Numbered from the stretch's first letter, positions 1-11,354 are shown. The stretch: 64,000 bases of DNA from Prorocentrum cordatum (GCA_963575745.1 CAUYUJ010012803.1:234501-298500); one strand, 5' to 3'. A program made the numbers and translations. The notes: generated by a model from the letters alone, not told the origin.

Positions 1-1404
1 CAACCGACATATCCTCACCCGCTGGCTTAAAACTGCCACCGAAATATCCTCACCCGCTGGCTTAAAACTGCCACCGAAATATCCTCAACCGCCGGCTTAA
101 AACTGCCACCGAAATATCCTCACCCACTGGCTTAAAACTGAGACCGAAATTTCCTCACCTGCTGGCTTAAAACTGCTACCGACATATCCTCACCCGCGGA
201 AATAAAACTGCCACCGAAATATCCTCACCCGCTTTCTTAAAGCCGCCACCGAAAAATCCTCACCCGCTGGGTTAAACTGCCAGCGAAATGTCCTCACCCG
301 CTGGCTTGAAACTGCCACCGAAATATCCTCACCCGCTGAATTAAAACTGCCACCGAAATATCCTCACCTGCTGGCTTAAAACTACAACCACTCGATAACA
401 CTCGATAACACATCGATAACACCTCATGCTATCGAGGTGTCATCGAGTGTTATCGAGGTGCTCTCGAGCGCTATCGAGCTCGATCACACTCGATAGCACC
501 TCGATATCATCTCGAACACATCTCGAAAGCATGTTATCGACGTGTTATCGGGTGTTATCGAGGTGTTATCGAACGGGTGATGGTCACCCGCTGGCTTAAA
601 ACTGCCACCGCAATATCCTCACCCGCTGGCTTAAAACTGTCACCGAAATCTCCTCACCCACTGGTTTGAAACTGCCACCGAAATATCCTCACCCACTGGC
701 ATAAAACTGCCACCGACATATCCTCACCCACTGGCTGAAAACTGCAAACGAAATATCCTCACCCGCTGGCTTAAAACTGCCTCCGGAATATCCTCACCCG
801 CGGAAATAAAATTGCCACCGAAATATCCTCACCCGCTGGCTTAAAACTGCCACCGAAATTTCCTCACCCGCTGGCTTAAAACTGCCACCGAAATATCCTC
901 ACCCGCGGAAATAAAACTGCCACCGAAATATCCTCACCCGCTGGCTTAAAACTGCCACCGAAATATCCTCACCCGCGGAAATGAAACTGCGACCGAAATA
1001 TGCTCATCTGCCAGCATAAAACTGCCGCCAAAATACCCTCACCCGCGGAAATAAATCTGCCACCGAAATTTCCTCACCCGCTGGCTTAAAACTGCCACCG
1101 AAATATCCTCACCGGCTGGCTTAAACTGCTACCGGAATATCCTCACCCGCGGAAATAAACTGCCACCGAAATATCCTCACCCGCTGAAACACCGAAATAT
1201 CCTCAACTGCTGGCTCAAAACTGCCACCGAAATATCGTCACCCGCTGGCTTGAGACTGCCACCGAAATATCCTCACCCGCTGGCTTAAAACTGCCACCGA
1301 CATATCCTCATACGCGGGCTTAGAACTGCCACCGAAATACCCTCACCCGCTGGCTTAAAACTGCTACCGACATATCCTCACCCGCGGAAATAAAACTGCC
1401 ATCT
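1..1404. repeat. 35-bp tandem satellite, two subtypes
   Basis: Roughly 34 head-to-tail copies of a 35-bp unit run from the window edge to about 1404. The unit is AAATATCCTCACCC, then an 8-base variable block, then AAAACTGCCACCG. The block is GCTGGCTT in most units and GCGGAAAT in a second subtype interspersed after about 180, 790, 900, 970, 1040, 1140 and 1380. The array probably continues left of the window. No gene is seen in it. Confidence 0.95.
389..589. repeat. Palindromic ATCGA-rich insert inside the satellite
   Basis: About 200 bp unlike the satellite interrupt it. The insert consists of short direct and inverted copies of TTATCGAGGTGT and TCGATAACAC. The satellite resumes directly after it, so it is an insertion or a local expansion of a different short repeat. 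Confidence 0.8.
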
Positions 1405-1472
1405 AACGGCCTGGTGGTTCAGTTCAGTCTGTCTACCTCGCGAAAATCAAATTACGGGCTGCGCCCGTAAAC

Positions 1473-1583
1473 AACAACACCAACAACACCAACACCAACA
1501 CCAACACCAACACCAACACCAACACCAACACCAACACCAACACCAACACCAACACCAACACCAACACCAACAACAACAACAAT
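1473..1583. repeat. (CAACAC)n microsatellite
   Basis: About 17 units of CAACAC flanked by CAA triplets. It abuts the end of the 35-bp satellite after about 70 bp of unique sequence. The Gly-Val frame on the minus strand is a repeat artefact. Confidence 0.9.
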
Positions 1584-2500
1584 CACTTTACCCGAACGCT
1601 CAGTGTTCTCACCAGTGCCAGGGTTTTCATGCGACGCCAGCCAATACCCCCACTTTGTGAGGGGGCAGTGCAAGCTCTACCAAATATCCACACGACTCTT
1701 CGCCACCACCCACACCCAGCTTCCCGCCCTATGACGTTCGGACACTTCACTTCGTGGCCTGCGGACGACCGTGGCTACTACACTGGCGTGGAGTACACAC
1801 CCACAGAAGTTGTTAGGACAGCGCGCGCGGGTGGAAATTTTGAAAAGTCGTGCAGGTGTTTTTCGAGGACCTACGGTGCGATTCGTGTGATTTTATGATG
1901 CGCGGTGCTAAAATTCTTAAGAACCCAATGGTTTTTGGAGATTTCGGCGTGCGCGCGCGAAGAAAAAACGAATGTGTCCCGCATGGTATTATTTGACAGG
2001 GATGATGGCCCTGGCAGGTGCGCAACCGTTGTCGCAGAAGTTCGAAAAAGTTGCTCGCAAAAGCCCGTTTGACAGAAATGTTTAAAAAGTGTTGGGTTTC
2101 CTACGAATCCGCAAGAGCGCGCGGGATGAGATTTTGACATTTTTTTGTTGAAAAACCATTGGTTTTTTGATGTTTTTATGTTGAAATCGCTCCGAACACT
2201 AAGCTTTTGGAAGGATTTCGTCTTGCGCGCGCGAATGTCCACTTTACCTTATTTTTTGCAAGGGATTCTTGAAATTTGATTATATTAGAACAAGAAATGT
2301 CATTTTATAGTGTTTTTTGCAAGGGAAAACGGATTACAACAAAACAACCGGATCTTGATCACATCGTATTACCTGAGGCTTCCTCACGAAAATGATGAAA
2401 ATGTAGCTGCGGCCTAGGCGGCGCAGGGGGGCCGTGCACCAGGGGTCCCAACAATAATTATTCTTTAGAATTAATAATGTTCAACAACAACAACAACGCA
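1584..2500. other. Unassigned spacer
   Basis: About 900 bp with no recognisable gene. Short motifs recur near 1925 and 2150 (an AACCCAATGG / AACCATTGG core, each followed within 100 bp by a CGCGCGCGAA block), which may be a diverged two-copy repeat. Several 60-120 codon frames on both strands have no gene-like composition. Confidence 0.5.
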
Positions 2501-2507
2501 ACAAACA

Positions 2508-3320
2508 AAATTCTCACCACGAATCCCACCAGCCCGCTGGGCGTCGGTGGTTTAGGTCGTTTCCTCTTCCACTCCTCCCTCTTCCCCTTCGGGGAAGGGT
2601 TTGCCCTTCCCCCTATCCCCTCCCCTGGACCTGGACAAGGGGTTCCGCGAAGTGTCGGAGCGTCCAAAACGGCCTCGGCAAGGAAGCCAAAATCATTGAT
2701 GTTATTAAGGTTTTGGCCCCAGTTTGGCCTTGTGAGGGGGACCTTAATTGAGGAACCCCCTTTCGTTGACCGATCTCCTCCAGGATGGCCCCAAGAAGCG
2801 CCCAGGAGGCCCCAAGAGGTCCCAAAATGGCCCCAAGATGGCCCCACGAGGCCCCCAAGAGGCCCCCAGGAGGCCCCCAAGAAGAACCTAAGCGGCCCCA
2901 AAAGGCCCCCCCCGAGGCACCCAAGACCCCGAAAACCCCCCAGGAGCGCCAAAAGACCACCAAGACGTCCCAAGAGGCCACTAAGAATCGCCCAGAAGAT
3001 ACTCCAAGAGACCTCTGGCCATTGTGCTTGCCCTCCTCCTCCTCCTCCTCCTGTTCCTCCTTCCTGCTCCTACTCTTTCTCTTCCTCCTCCTCCTCCTCC
3101 TCCTCCGCCTCCGCCTCCTCCTCATCCTATTCATCCTCCTTCTTCCCACTCCCTCATTCATTCATTCATTCATTCATCCACGTCACCCTTCTCCCCCCTC
3201 ACTCCTTTGCACGGTTCGGCCGTCGTCCTCTTTGCTGCCGCACTTCCCTGATCACGTCAACTCGCCTGGACATCGTTTCTGGATGGGCTGGTGGGGATAC
3301 GCGAAGCGTCTAGAATTCCC
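2508..3320 (+). repeat. Composite repeat J, copy 1
   Basis: The element is bounded by inverted ends CCCACCAGCCC (2525-2535) and GGGCTGGTGGG (about 3285-3295), with similarity reaching an AATTCT motif on both outer sides. Inside, in order, are a CCCCTTCGGGGAAGGG leader, an AAAATCATTGATGTTATT segment, an AAGAGGCCCC minisatellite (about 2776-2990), a (TCC)n tract (about 3033-3125), a CATT repeat near 3160, and the tail ending GATACGCGAAGCG. The same order recurs at 16.1-17.5 kb and 61.9-63.1 kb. The long frames through it are repeat artefacts. Confidence 0.8.
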
Positions 3321-3329
3321 TATTCAGCC

Positions 3330-3835
3330 ACGCACCCAGGGACAATGAATGACCGTTCGGCCCCCGCACTCTGATCAAGAAGAAACGACCGATGTAGGAA
3401 AACTAATCTATGCACGCTGCAGTTCCTACCTCAGGGCCCGAACGGATGACCAAAGGCGCCCCCCGGAAAAACTGAAGATATGCAATTCCGCGACTGCGAA
3501 ACACAAGCGGCAGACAGACGCGAACGGAAACAGAGATTGGGGCGAACAGTCCTACGCTGTCCCTGCGCACGCGGCTGTGCGTGGAAGTCCGCGATGCGGA
3601 AGATACCCCGCCCGCGACACAGCCGCGACCGCGCCAATGGCGACTTGACCGTGACCCACCGCCTGCGCCGCGACCCACCCGCGCCACGACCAGAACTGCG
3701 ACCCACCCGCGCCGCGACACACCCAGCGACCCGACCCCCACCTTTCCCCCACTCCCGTCCCCCCCACACACGCGCATTTTCTGGCGATCGACGCATCGCG
3801 CGCGGCGGAAAAGCGGAGCAAATGGAAGCCGCGCG
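3330..3835. other. Spacer with degenerate CGCGACCCACC repeats
   Basis: About 500 bp without a supported gene. From about 3620 to 3740 there are irregular short repeats based on CCGCGACCCACC. The frames that cover it run on into the CA block and are not credible. Confidence 0.5.
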
Positions 3836-6235
3836 CACGCACACACACACGCAAACACAAGCACCAAACTCTCGCACACCACGCGCCCGCACGCCACGCA
3901 CCCGCGCACCACGCGCACGCGCACACGCACACACACACATACATACATATATACATACACACACATTCGCGCACGCACGCACACGCACACGCACGAACAC
4001 GAACACGCACACGCAGACACAGACACACACACCCACACATGCACACGCACAGGCCCCCCCCCCGCCACCCACACACACACACACGCACACACACACGCAC
4101 ACACACACACACACACGCGCGCAAGCACACACACATACACACACACGCACGCGCGCACGCCCGCACGCACATGCACACGCACACGCACACGCACACGCAC
4201 ACGCACACGCACACGCACACGCGCACGCGCACGCGCACGCGCGCACGCACGCGCGCACACACATACTCTCACACACACACACACATTCACACACATACAC
4301 ACACGCACGTACATGCGCACGCACACACACACACACACACACACGCGCACGCACGCACGCACACACGCGCGCGCACTAACGCACGCACAAACACACGCGC
4401 ACATTCACACTCACGCACTCGCACGCGCACGCCCCCCCCCCCACCCCCCCGCGCACACGCGCGCACGCGCGCGCACGCACTCACACACGCACGCACGCGC
4501 ATGCACGCACGCAACCGCACGCGCACGCACGCATACGCACGCACACGCACGCGCGCGCACGCGCACGCACGCACGCACGCATGCACACACACACACGCAC
4601 GCACGCACGCACACAGACACACACACACACACACACTTCTGGTTTTACGCCGGCCCCCGCGCGAGGCGACGGGGCGCTAAGCGCAGGCGCGCGCGGGCGC
4701 ATGCGCGCGCGCGGGCGCAGGCGCACGCGCGCGCTCACGCGCGCCAATTCGCACACGCGCGCAAGCGCGCGCCCACACACGCAAAAAACACGCACGCACG
4801 CACGCGCGCACGGACGCGCGCACGCCCGCGCACGCGCGCACAAACGCGCGCGCACACCGCTCGCGCGCGCGGTCGCACGCGCGCGCGTGCGCCCCCGCGC
4901 GCGCAGGCGCGCGCACACACACGCACTCGCGCATGCACGCAAACTCACTTCATAGTTTAAACGTCGCGCCCCTGCTCGAGGCGACGGAGCGCAGAGCGCA
5001 TGCGCGGGCGCGCGCGCGCGCTCGCGCGCGCGCAAGAATGCGCGCGCACGCACAAGCACAAGCACGCGCACACGCAAACGCACGCGCGCGCCAGCGAACC
5101 CAGCACACAACGCACGATCACACACGCACACGCGCACGAAAGCACGCGCGCAAGCGCGCAGAGACGCGCGCGCGACTGCCCGCCCACGCGCGCACGCGCG
5201 CACACACGCGCGCACGCGCGCACGCACGCGCACGCGTGCGCGCGCGCCCGAACGCACGCAAACGCGCGCACGACCGCGCGTGCGCACCCACGCACGCACG
5301 CGCGCGTACTGCACGCAAGCGCGCACGCAAGCGCACACACGCACGCGCGCACACAGTAACACACGCACACGCACACACGCGGACACGCGCGCACAGAAGC
5401 AGGCGCACGCGCGTGCACACAAACGCGCGCACGCGCGGGCATGCGCGCGCGCGAACACACCCGTACACACGCACGCATGCACGCACACACATACACAAGC
5501 TCGCGCACCATGCGCTCACTCGTGCAAACACACGCACGCGCGCGAGCGCAACAACGCGCGCGGAAACGAACGCACGCGCACGACGCACGCGCGTAGTCAC
5601 ACGCGCCCGCGCACGCACGCACGCGCGCGCTCCCACTGGCGCACGCACGCATGCGCACGCGCAAACGCACGCGCACTGACACACGCAGGCGCGCGCGCGC
5701 GCTCACACAAGCGCGCGCGCACGCACGCATGCGCACGCACGCACACACACACACACGTACGTGCACCCACACATGCCCAGACACGCACGCACGCACGGGC
5801 GACCGCCCACGCCCACTCCCACGCCAGCGTCCACGCCCGCGCCCTCGCCCGCCCATGCGCGCGCGCAGATTGAAGCACGCATGCGCGCGCGCACGCATGC
5901 ACGCGGCGCGCCAGCGCACATGCGCCCACACGCACGCACATGCGCTAAAACATACGCGCGCGCACACGTACGCACGCACGCGCGCGCGCGTGCGCAGACG
6001 CAGACACAGGCGCATGCGCGCACGCACACGCGCGAGCACGCACGAGCAATCGCGCACCGACGCGCGCCCACAAGCATGCGCGCGCACGCGCGCGAGCGCG
6101 CGCGCGCAAACACACGCGCGCGCGCGCAGACGCACGCGCGCGCGGGCGTGCGCCTATTGAAGCGCGCGCCGCAGACGCGCATGCACGCATGCGTTCGCGC
6201 GCGCGCGCAGACGCACTCGCGCGCTCTGTGGCGGT
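3836..6235. repeat. 2.4-kb alternating purine-pyrimidine block (CA/CG)
   Basis: The block is almost entirely CACA, CACG and CGCG dinucleotide alternation. CA-rich DNA prevails to about 4640 and CG-rich DNA after that. Non-alternating islets interrupt it at about 4639-4680 and 4948-5000. These two share a CGAGGCGACGG core and lie about 300 bp apart, so part of the block may be a long tandem unit. The His-Thr-Arg or Cys-Val frames on both strands are artefacts. Confidence 0.95.
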
Positions 6236-6452
6236 CGCGGCCTTGCGCGCGGTGGCAAGGAGGAGAACGAGCCGAGCGCAGCGGCCAAGACGGGCGGGGC
6301 GGCCGCCCAAACCTCCTTACTGGCAACGGCTCTGGCTGGGCAATTGGGCGTCGGCTGGTCCGGAGCGACTCTCCAAACGCGGCCGGACCTGGCCCCGTCG
6401 GGGCCTCGGGGGCGCCGCCAGAAAGCCGGCCGCGCGCGGGCGCCAGGCTGCG

Positions 6453-7589
6453 ATGGCAAGCCTTGGACTGGCCAACTCCCTGGGGCGACCTCGGGTCTCG
6501 GAGGCGGACTCGACGGGCCCGAGTGCCTTCGGTGGCGAGGGGGCCGGCAGCCGCGTGGCCGCCCCGGCGTCGGCGGGGGCCCGGGGCTCGTCGCGGCTCG
6601 GGTCGCGTCCGATGGCCCCTGCGGGGGGGCGGCCTTCAGGAAGGCCGCTCGAAGGCCGCTCGGTGCCGGCGCCCGCGCGCTCGCGCTGCGCGGACTGGGG
6701 GCGCGCCGCCGTCGCGCGGGCGGGCCGGCATGGGCGGGGGGCGGGGGTTCTGAGCTCAGCGCGGCGGACTGCGCGCGGTGGCCCCGCGCCCGACGGGCGA
6801 CCGCAGCGGCCCGGCCCCTCTGCCGGCGAAGTGCCCGCCGACGCGGCCCGCGGACAGGGAGTGGCCTCGCGCGATCGAGGGCGGGGCGCCTGCGGCGCAG
6901 GGGGGGCGCTGAGAGATTGGCGCGAGCGGATCCCATCGCGACATCCGTTGTCCAGGCGCGGGGGGGCCCGGGCGAGCCCGGGAAGCGGGCGACTCGACGG
7001 GGGCGGCGGCGCCCCGCGCTGGCCGCCGCGAGGTGGCCCAGGGCCTCTCGACGACGAGGCGCCGGCCGGGCGACGTCGCGGCGCCAGCCATCGAAGCGCC
7101 CGGAATCCCGCCCGTCAACCATGGCCTGGAGCGGGGGATCGGCGCGCGGGCCGGGGGCGCCCGGGGGGGCGACGCGTTGGAGGAACGACTTCCACCAATT
7201 CGGCTGCCCCGTTTTCTGCGCAGAAGCGCGCAAGTGCGCGATCAAGTCTTCGCCGGGGAGGGCGGCGCGAAGATCGCCGTGGAGATGGCCCGAGGCGGAG
7301 ATGGACTGGGCTGGCCGAGAGGGGCCTCCGCTTGGCTCATAGCCGCGGGCGCGCCCCAAGATGGCGCCGAGCTGCTCGTCGTCCCAGCGCGATGGGGCCC
7401 GCCTGGGTGATCTTCCACCACTGGGACGCGTTCGCGCCAGAACCTGGCCTGGATTCAGCTAGGCCGCGCGCGGGCGTTGACGACCTGGGCCCCTGCGCGG
7501 CGCGGGGGTCCTGGATAGGCGCTCGCGCGAACTCGGCGAGCGGGCCCGGCGCCGGCGGGGCAGAGTCGGCGTCGGGGCCTGAAGGCTGA
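6453..7589 (+). CDS. Candidate coding region, unknown function
   Basis: This is a GC-rich stretch with a plus-strand frame open through 7589 from an ATG at 6453. Gene-like composition is strongest at its two ends: the first ~60 codons (MASLGLANSLGRPRVSEADS) and the last ~65 (around FHHWDAFAPEPGLDSARPRA), with G/C at most third positions. Between about 7060 and 7400 the more protein-like frame is a different plus-strand one (DQVFAGEGGAKIAVEMARGG), stopping at 7410. The coding frame would therefore have to shift, by introns or indels. Minus-strand frames (to 6154) are also open because the DNA is so GC-rich. I recognise no domain. Confidence 0.35.
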   Translation: MASLGLANSLGRPRVSEADSTGPSAFGGEGAGSRVAAPASAGARGSSRLGSRPMAPAGGRPSGRPLEGRSVPAPARSRCADWGRAAVARAGRHGRGAGVLSSARRTARGGPAPDGRPQRPGPSAGEVPADAARGQGVASRDRGRGACGAGGALRDWRERIPSRHPLSRRGGARASPGSGRLDGGGGAPRWPPRGGPGPLDDEAPAGRRRGASHRSARNPARQPWPGAGDRRAGRGRPGGRRVGGTTSTNSAAPFSAQKRASARSSLRRGGRREDRRGDGPRRRWTGLAERGLRLAHSRGRAPRWRRAARRPSAMGPAWVIFHHWDAFAPEPGLDSARPRAGVDDLGPCAARGSWIGARANSASGPGAGGAESASGPEG

Positions 7590-7764
7590 GGACAATTAAA
7601 TCGCCCCGACCGACGGAGAGGACGCTGGGCCCCTGCAAAGTCTGAGAATATACGTCGCCGCCACTGGAGCACGGGGCGGCCGCGATCGCCGTTGCCGCGC
7701 GGTTTGTTCGGCCGCTTGGCCGGGCCGCGCGCCCCCCTGCGCGCGAAAGCTGCCCTTGCGCCAG

Positions 7765-8508
7765 ATGATGGGGCTCGTCGTGGACACAGGGGGGGCCGCT
7801 GGCGCGGGGCTCAAAAGGTGCAAAGATCGCCCGCGGCGCCGGGCCCCCCCCCCGGCCGCCGGAGTCGTCGGCGGGATCAGCGGTGCAGGGGGAGGGAAAG
7901 GCGGGCTCAACTTCGTCGATTTGCACGTCGGACACCCCGCTACATCACATACCCAATGTGATCAAAAGTCATGCATCAAACATCGCCCCAAATGGAATGG
8001 CAGTTCTGGAAAGGAGACGAAATATACTACAACGAGAGACGCGCATGACGTGGAATCGCGGATTGACAAATATGGTAGAGTTATGTTGAAGAGCACTGAA
8101 GCTTGTGGAAACGCCCACGTTAGAAAGATGCCCAACGCTCACGCGTTCCATGAGATGAAGCTCGCCACCACTCTTTTTGGACCTGAAGGCTCGCGCGTGC
8201 GATTGTCTCAGCGGATGGCGCGCTCGCCGTCGAAGTCTGCGCAACCGCTTGCAGCTCTGTCTGGGGGCCTGGGAGTTGAAAAGGATCCGACTCTGATTCC
8301 CGACGGCCGAGTTCACGTGTCTGCGCGCCCCCTGGGCCCGCCGCTTCGAGTCCGATATCCAAGCGCTTCTGTGCGCAGACGTTTGGACCGACCAGCTCGA
8401 CGAGGTAAATGGCAATATTGTCTAACTTCTGAATCGCGAGTCGTCCGTCAAACCCATGCGTCCTTCGAGCGCGCGTTCGATTGGGCCTTAAAGAATACCC
8501 GAATATGA
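7765..8508 (+). CDS. Candidate hypothetical protein, 247 codons
   Basis: An ATG-started plus-strand frame of 247 codons begins MGLVVDTGGAAGAGLKRCKD after an extra Met and ends TGA at 8508. Composition is mixed, without repeats, and includes a long hydrophilic middle (KYTTTRDAHDVESRIDKYGR). No domain, signal peptide or membrane span is evident. A second plus frame starts at the overlapping ATG near 8505 and runs to 8741. Against this call, minus-strand frames at 8120-8480 (KLDNIAIYLVELVGPNVC) and 8663-8887 (MPADIFSGCNVHCAIGH) look equally protein-like. The strand is therefore uncertain. Confidence 0.3.
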   Translation: MMGLVVDTGGAAGAGLKRCKDRPRRRAPPPAAGVVGGISGAGGGKGGLNFVDLHVGHPATSHTQCDQKSCIKHRPKWNGSSGKETKYTTTRDAHDVESRIDKYGRVMLKSTEACGNAHVRKMPNAHAFHEMKLATTLFGPEGSRVRLSQRMARSPSKSAQPLAALSGGLGVEKDPTLIPDGRVHVSARPLGPPLRVRYPSASVRRRLDRPARRGKWQYCLTSESRVVRQTHASFERAFDWALKNTRI

Positions 8509-8662
8509 AGAATAGGAGCACGGAGCAGCGACGGGGTCTGCAGATGCCCAGCACTGGAGGCGGATGGGCTACCTTGCACACTGTAGCTAGGCATTGGAAA
8601 AGCCACGGATCATCGTGCGCACAACGATGTGGACACGCATGGCGTTCAACGCGCAGCTCGAA

Positions 8663-8887
8663 TCACGGCAATAAGAACAACTGGTTTGCACGCAACATCG
8701 TCCTCAAACACGCGGCCGCAGCATCTAGCAAAATAGAATAAGCGCCCTGAAGCGTCTGGAGCGCTGTCTGTTTCGGAACTTTTGGGGCTGCGGCTACACG
8801 GTGCCCGATCGCGCAATGCACGTTGCAGCCGCTGAAGATGTCCGCCGGCATGCGCAGGTCGGGCACGCGCGCCCCACTTGCTCCCAA
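8663..8887 (-). CDS. Alternative exon-like frame, unknown function
   Basis: This minus-strand frame of about 74 codons ends in a TGA at 8663. It contains RMPADIFSGCNVHCAIGH and a helical-looking tail (ILLDAAAACLRTMLRANQL). An adjoining minus frame (to 9065) continues gene-like sequence upstream, so an intron or frameshift near 8880 is possible. It conflicts with the plus-strand candidate ending at 8741, and only one of the two can be real. Function is not recognised. Confidence 0.3.
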   Translation of the reverse strand: MGASGARVPDLRMPADIFSGCNVHCAIGHRVAAAPKVPKQTALQTLQGAYSILLDAAAACLRTMLRANQLFLLP

Positions 8888-9238
8888 ACCGCGAGATTAA
8901 CTTCTCGCGTCCGCCCGCGGCTTCTCCACCGGCCGCGAGGGCGGCGCCCCGCCAAGAGCGAAGCAACCCAACGAGGATGCCGGAGGAGGACTCGATCGAG
9001 AGCTGCTGAAGCAACTGAGGTCCATACTCTGGGTGTCTTATTAAGCGTGGGGGGTAATTGCCCACCCGACGGGGGTCAGCCTCGCGTCGTCGCCGCGCCG
9101 CGACGGGGGTCGGAAGGCCTTTGGCGCGCTGTGGCTGCGCGCGACGGGGGTCGATGTGGGGCCGTCGGCGGGGGCGGCGCCCCCCCGGCGCGCATCAAGA
9201 GACTCTGAGTAATCACGACCCTGGAATTCGAAACGCAT

Positions 9239-9775
9239 GTGACCAAGTTGCCCCACAACGGTGTGGGTATGACCACCACCGCGAACGACATTCAGAAGTT
9301 ATGCGGCAAGGCAATCAAGTATGCCTGGGGCGGCAACAACATGGGCAGGGCACATGTACATTTGTTGGATTCATTGGGGCGATCGCACGTGCTTCTTCGC
9401 GAAGAGCGTCTCCCAAGACATCCTGGGCTTATCACGGAGCGTTTCAAACTCAATTTGCAGGCCTGCTAGGACCCGTCGAGCAAACGAGGAGTGGTGCGAG
9501 TTCTGCGGCTATAGCAAGACCTGCGACAGCGAGGATGCGAAGGTGAACGACATGCGCGGCCAAAGCCAGGTGGGGAAGGATCTCGGGGGGGCTTCCACTT
9601 TACAGCGGGAAAGGTCGGGTCACGCCCGCTTGAGGTCCAAATCCCCCTCCCAAAAAACTGCGAGCTGATGAAGTCCAACCGCGTATTTGTAACATCATGT
9701 GGGCAATGGGGGCAGTAGCCAAACACGGACGCGCACCAAAGGGCACCATGGTCAGGAAGGCGGGCAAAAAGTAGT
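9239..9775 (+). CDS. Possible exonic region, fragmented
   Basis: Three short gene-like plus-strand pieces lie in different frames. The first is at 9239-9469 (TTTANDIQKLCGKAIKYAWG). The second is at about 9470-9668 (EEWCEFCGYSKTCDSEDAKV, with three Cys). The third is at about 9694-9775 and ends in a basic tail (GTMVRKAGKK). The frame changes could be introns or decay. No domain is recognised, and the Cys spacing is too short to call a zinc finger. Confidence 0.25.
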
Positions 9776-10590
9776 GACCCGCGTGAGTCGTCCCACCGAG
9801 ACGGTGGGTGACGGTCACCCCTCGGAAAATCACCGCGAAGGGGGCGAGGGAGCCGTCAGTTTCATCTCCGAGTGAATCACCTTTGAGAGCTGCAGCAATG
9901 AAGCTCGACAACAGTGAAGGCCCAAGTCAAAATCTCAGCCAAACCGATGCCTCATTCTCTTGGTCGAGTGGGTATTGCAAGCATGTGCTACGTCATGTGT
10001 GTTGTTTGTGGCGTTCGAGCGTGGGCCTCGGCGACTCCTGTGAGAAATAAGTATATGAGCATCCTGATATCTACGTCGCAACTGACTCAAGAAACCCTAG
10101 GCCAAGTGCCGCGAAAATTTGGTAGCCGAAAAATCACGAGCGAATGCCGTTCTGTGTAGAATCGCATTGATTGTAATATGTCTCAAAAAGTAAAAGCACT
10201 GAGCCGCGTTCGTGGTGCGAGTTTGTGCAATGGCCGGCAATAAACAATATACCTTTACGTGCACGGCGTGTGCGGATTTCCTTCGCCACCTCAATCGTTA
10301 GAGACCAGTACGCCAGCCTGAAGTGACGTTGTCGCCTGGATTGACACCAAGTGCTGAGCCACGGCGCGAGCTCGCTACTGCCATCCTGTTGATGGGAATG
10401 TGGCCCATACCGAGACTTGCATGGATCAGCAGCGTGGTTATGGGCAGCGAGACACTTGCTTGCCCGAACACCTGCATTTCATGATTGCCCTCTTCTTAAG
10501 TGCAAGTCTTTTCCCTGATACTTACCATGCGACCGGCTATCCAGAACCAGTAAATCCGCCGACCCTTCGGCCTGTGTGAGACGCAAATAT
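9776..10590. other. No gene seen
   Basis: About 800 bp of mixed-composition sequence, less GC-rich than its surroundings. Only short frames occur, with no coding composition, and there is no repeat family found elsewhere in the window. Confidence 0.5.
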
Positions 10591-10839
10591 GTTTGAATCG
10601 TCGTCGTCACCTCCAAAAATAAAAAAAGAGGAACAAGGGAGAGGAGCATCGCAGTTAGATCGATTCCCCGTCATGGGGGGGGGGCGCCAGCGGGGGCTTC
10701 GGGGGAGGTCCCACCTTCAGGGTCGGCGGCACTGGCCGCAAGGCCTTCGCAACATGTTTCAATCCTCGGTGGCCTTCAAAATGGCATCCAAGTGCCCCCA
10801 GGTGAACGTGTCCGTCTCCAGTCCTTTGCTCATGTCCTA

Positions 10840-11135
10840 GGGGAGTAGGGGCGGGGCCAGGAGAAGGACAGAGTGAAGGGGAGGACAAGAATGGTGGGAC
10901 GAGGGGAGAAAATAATCACCAAGGGAAGATAAGAACCAGAGGAAGAGAATGGCTACGGAGAGGCGGCAGAGGAACGGGAAGAAGGCGGAGGCATACTGGG
11001 GAGCAGCTGGAGCAGGGGGCAGAAAGGGCGGACCAGGAAGGGGGTAAGGGAGGGGCGGACGACGAAGAGAGGAGGGCAGTAGCGGGAGAATCAGGACAAG
11101 GAGCACGAGGGATAGGCGAGGAGGGGCACGCATGA
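10840..11135. repeat. Purine-rich low-complexity tract
   Basis: The plus strand is strongly purine-biased (GGAGAAGG-type words) without a fixed period. The Pro/Leu-rich minus-strand frames are artefacts of this bias. Confidence 0.7.
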
Positions 11136-11208
11136 AGAATGTGGATGGGAAGGACCGGCAGGGTAATGTTTACGAGAAGGGGGAGAAGGGGGATCACGAT
11201 GCGACAAA

Positions 11209-11354
11209 TATGGGGATCATCACGAATCCTCAGGATTGTATACACTTGTCGATTTGCGCGTGCCCTCCTTGCGACAAGGCCATGCTAATCTTCCCTGTAT
11301 TGTTCCACTTTTAACAAATGATCCCCGAAAGGAATCTATAAGTATGGGGATGAT
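11209..11354. repeat. 12-bp direct repeat flanking the U6 copy
   Basis: TATGGGGATCAT (11209-11220) and TATGGGGATGAT (11343-11354) lie outside the two ends of the U6-like sequence. They match at 11 of 12 positions and enclose 122 bp. This resembles a target-site duplication. Confidence 0.5.
11232..11336 (-). ncRNA. U6 spliceosomal snRNA (gene or retroposed copy)
   Basis: The minus strand reads as a near-complete U6. It has a 5' CTTTCGGGGATCA stem-loop segment, then GTGGAACAATACAGGGAAG, GATTAGCATGGCC, an internal stem CCTTG-TCG-CAAGG, GGCACGCGCAAATCGACAAG and TGT. The catalytic AGC triad is intact (11284-11286). The ACAGAGA box, which pairs with the 5' splice site, is ACAGGGA here (11292-11298). 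No 3' T-run follows, although a Pol III U6 gene would normally end in one. A near-identical 12-bp direct repeat flanks the copy, so a retroposed pseudogene is possible. U6 identity itself is firm. Confidence 0.88.

Noticed and set aside
1-1404. CRISPR array
   Set aside because: Units are contiguous with no unique spacers, and the context is eukaryotic.
3403-6135. Many 200-460 codon frames in the CA/CG block (Cys-Val, His-Thr, Ala-Arg proteins)
   Set aside because: They exist in every frame on both strands and simply translate dinucleotide repeats.
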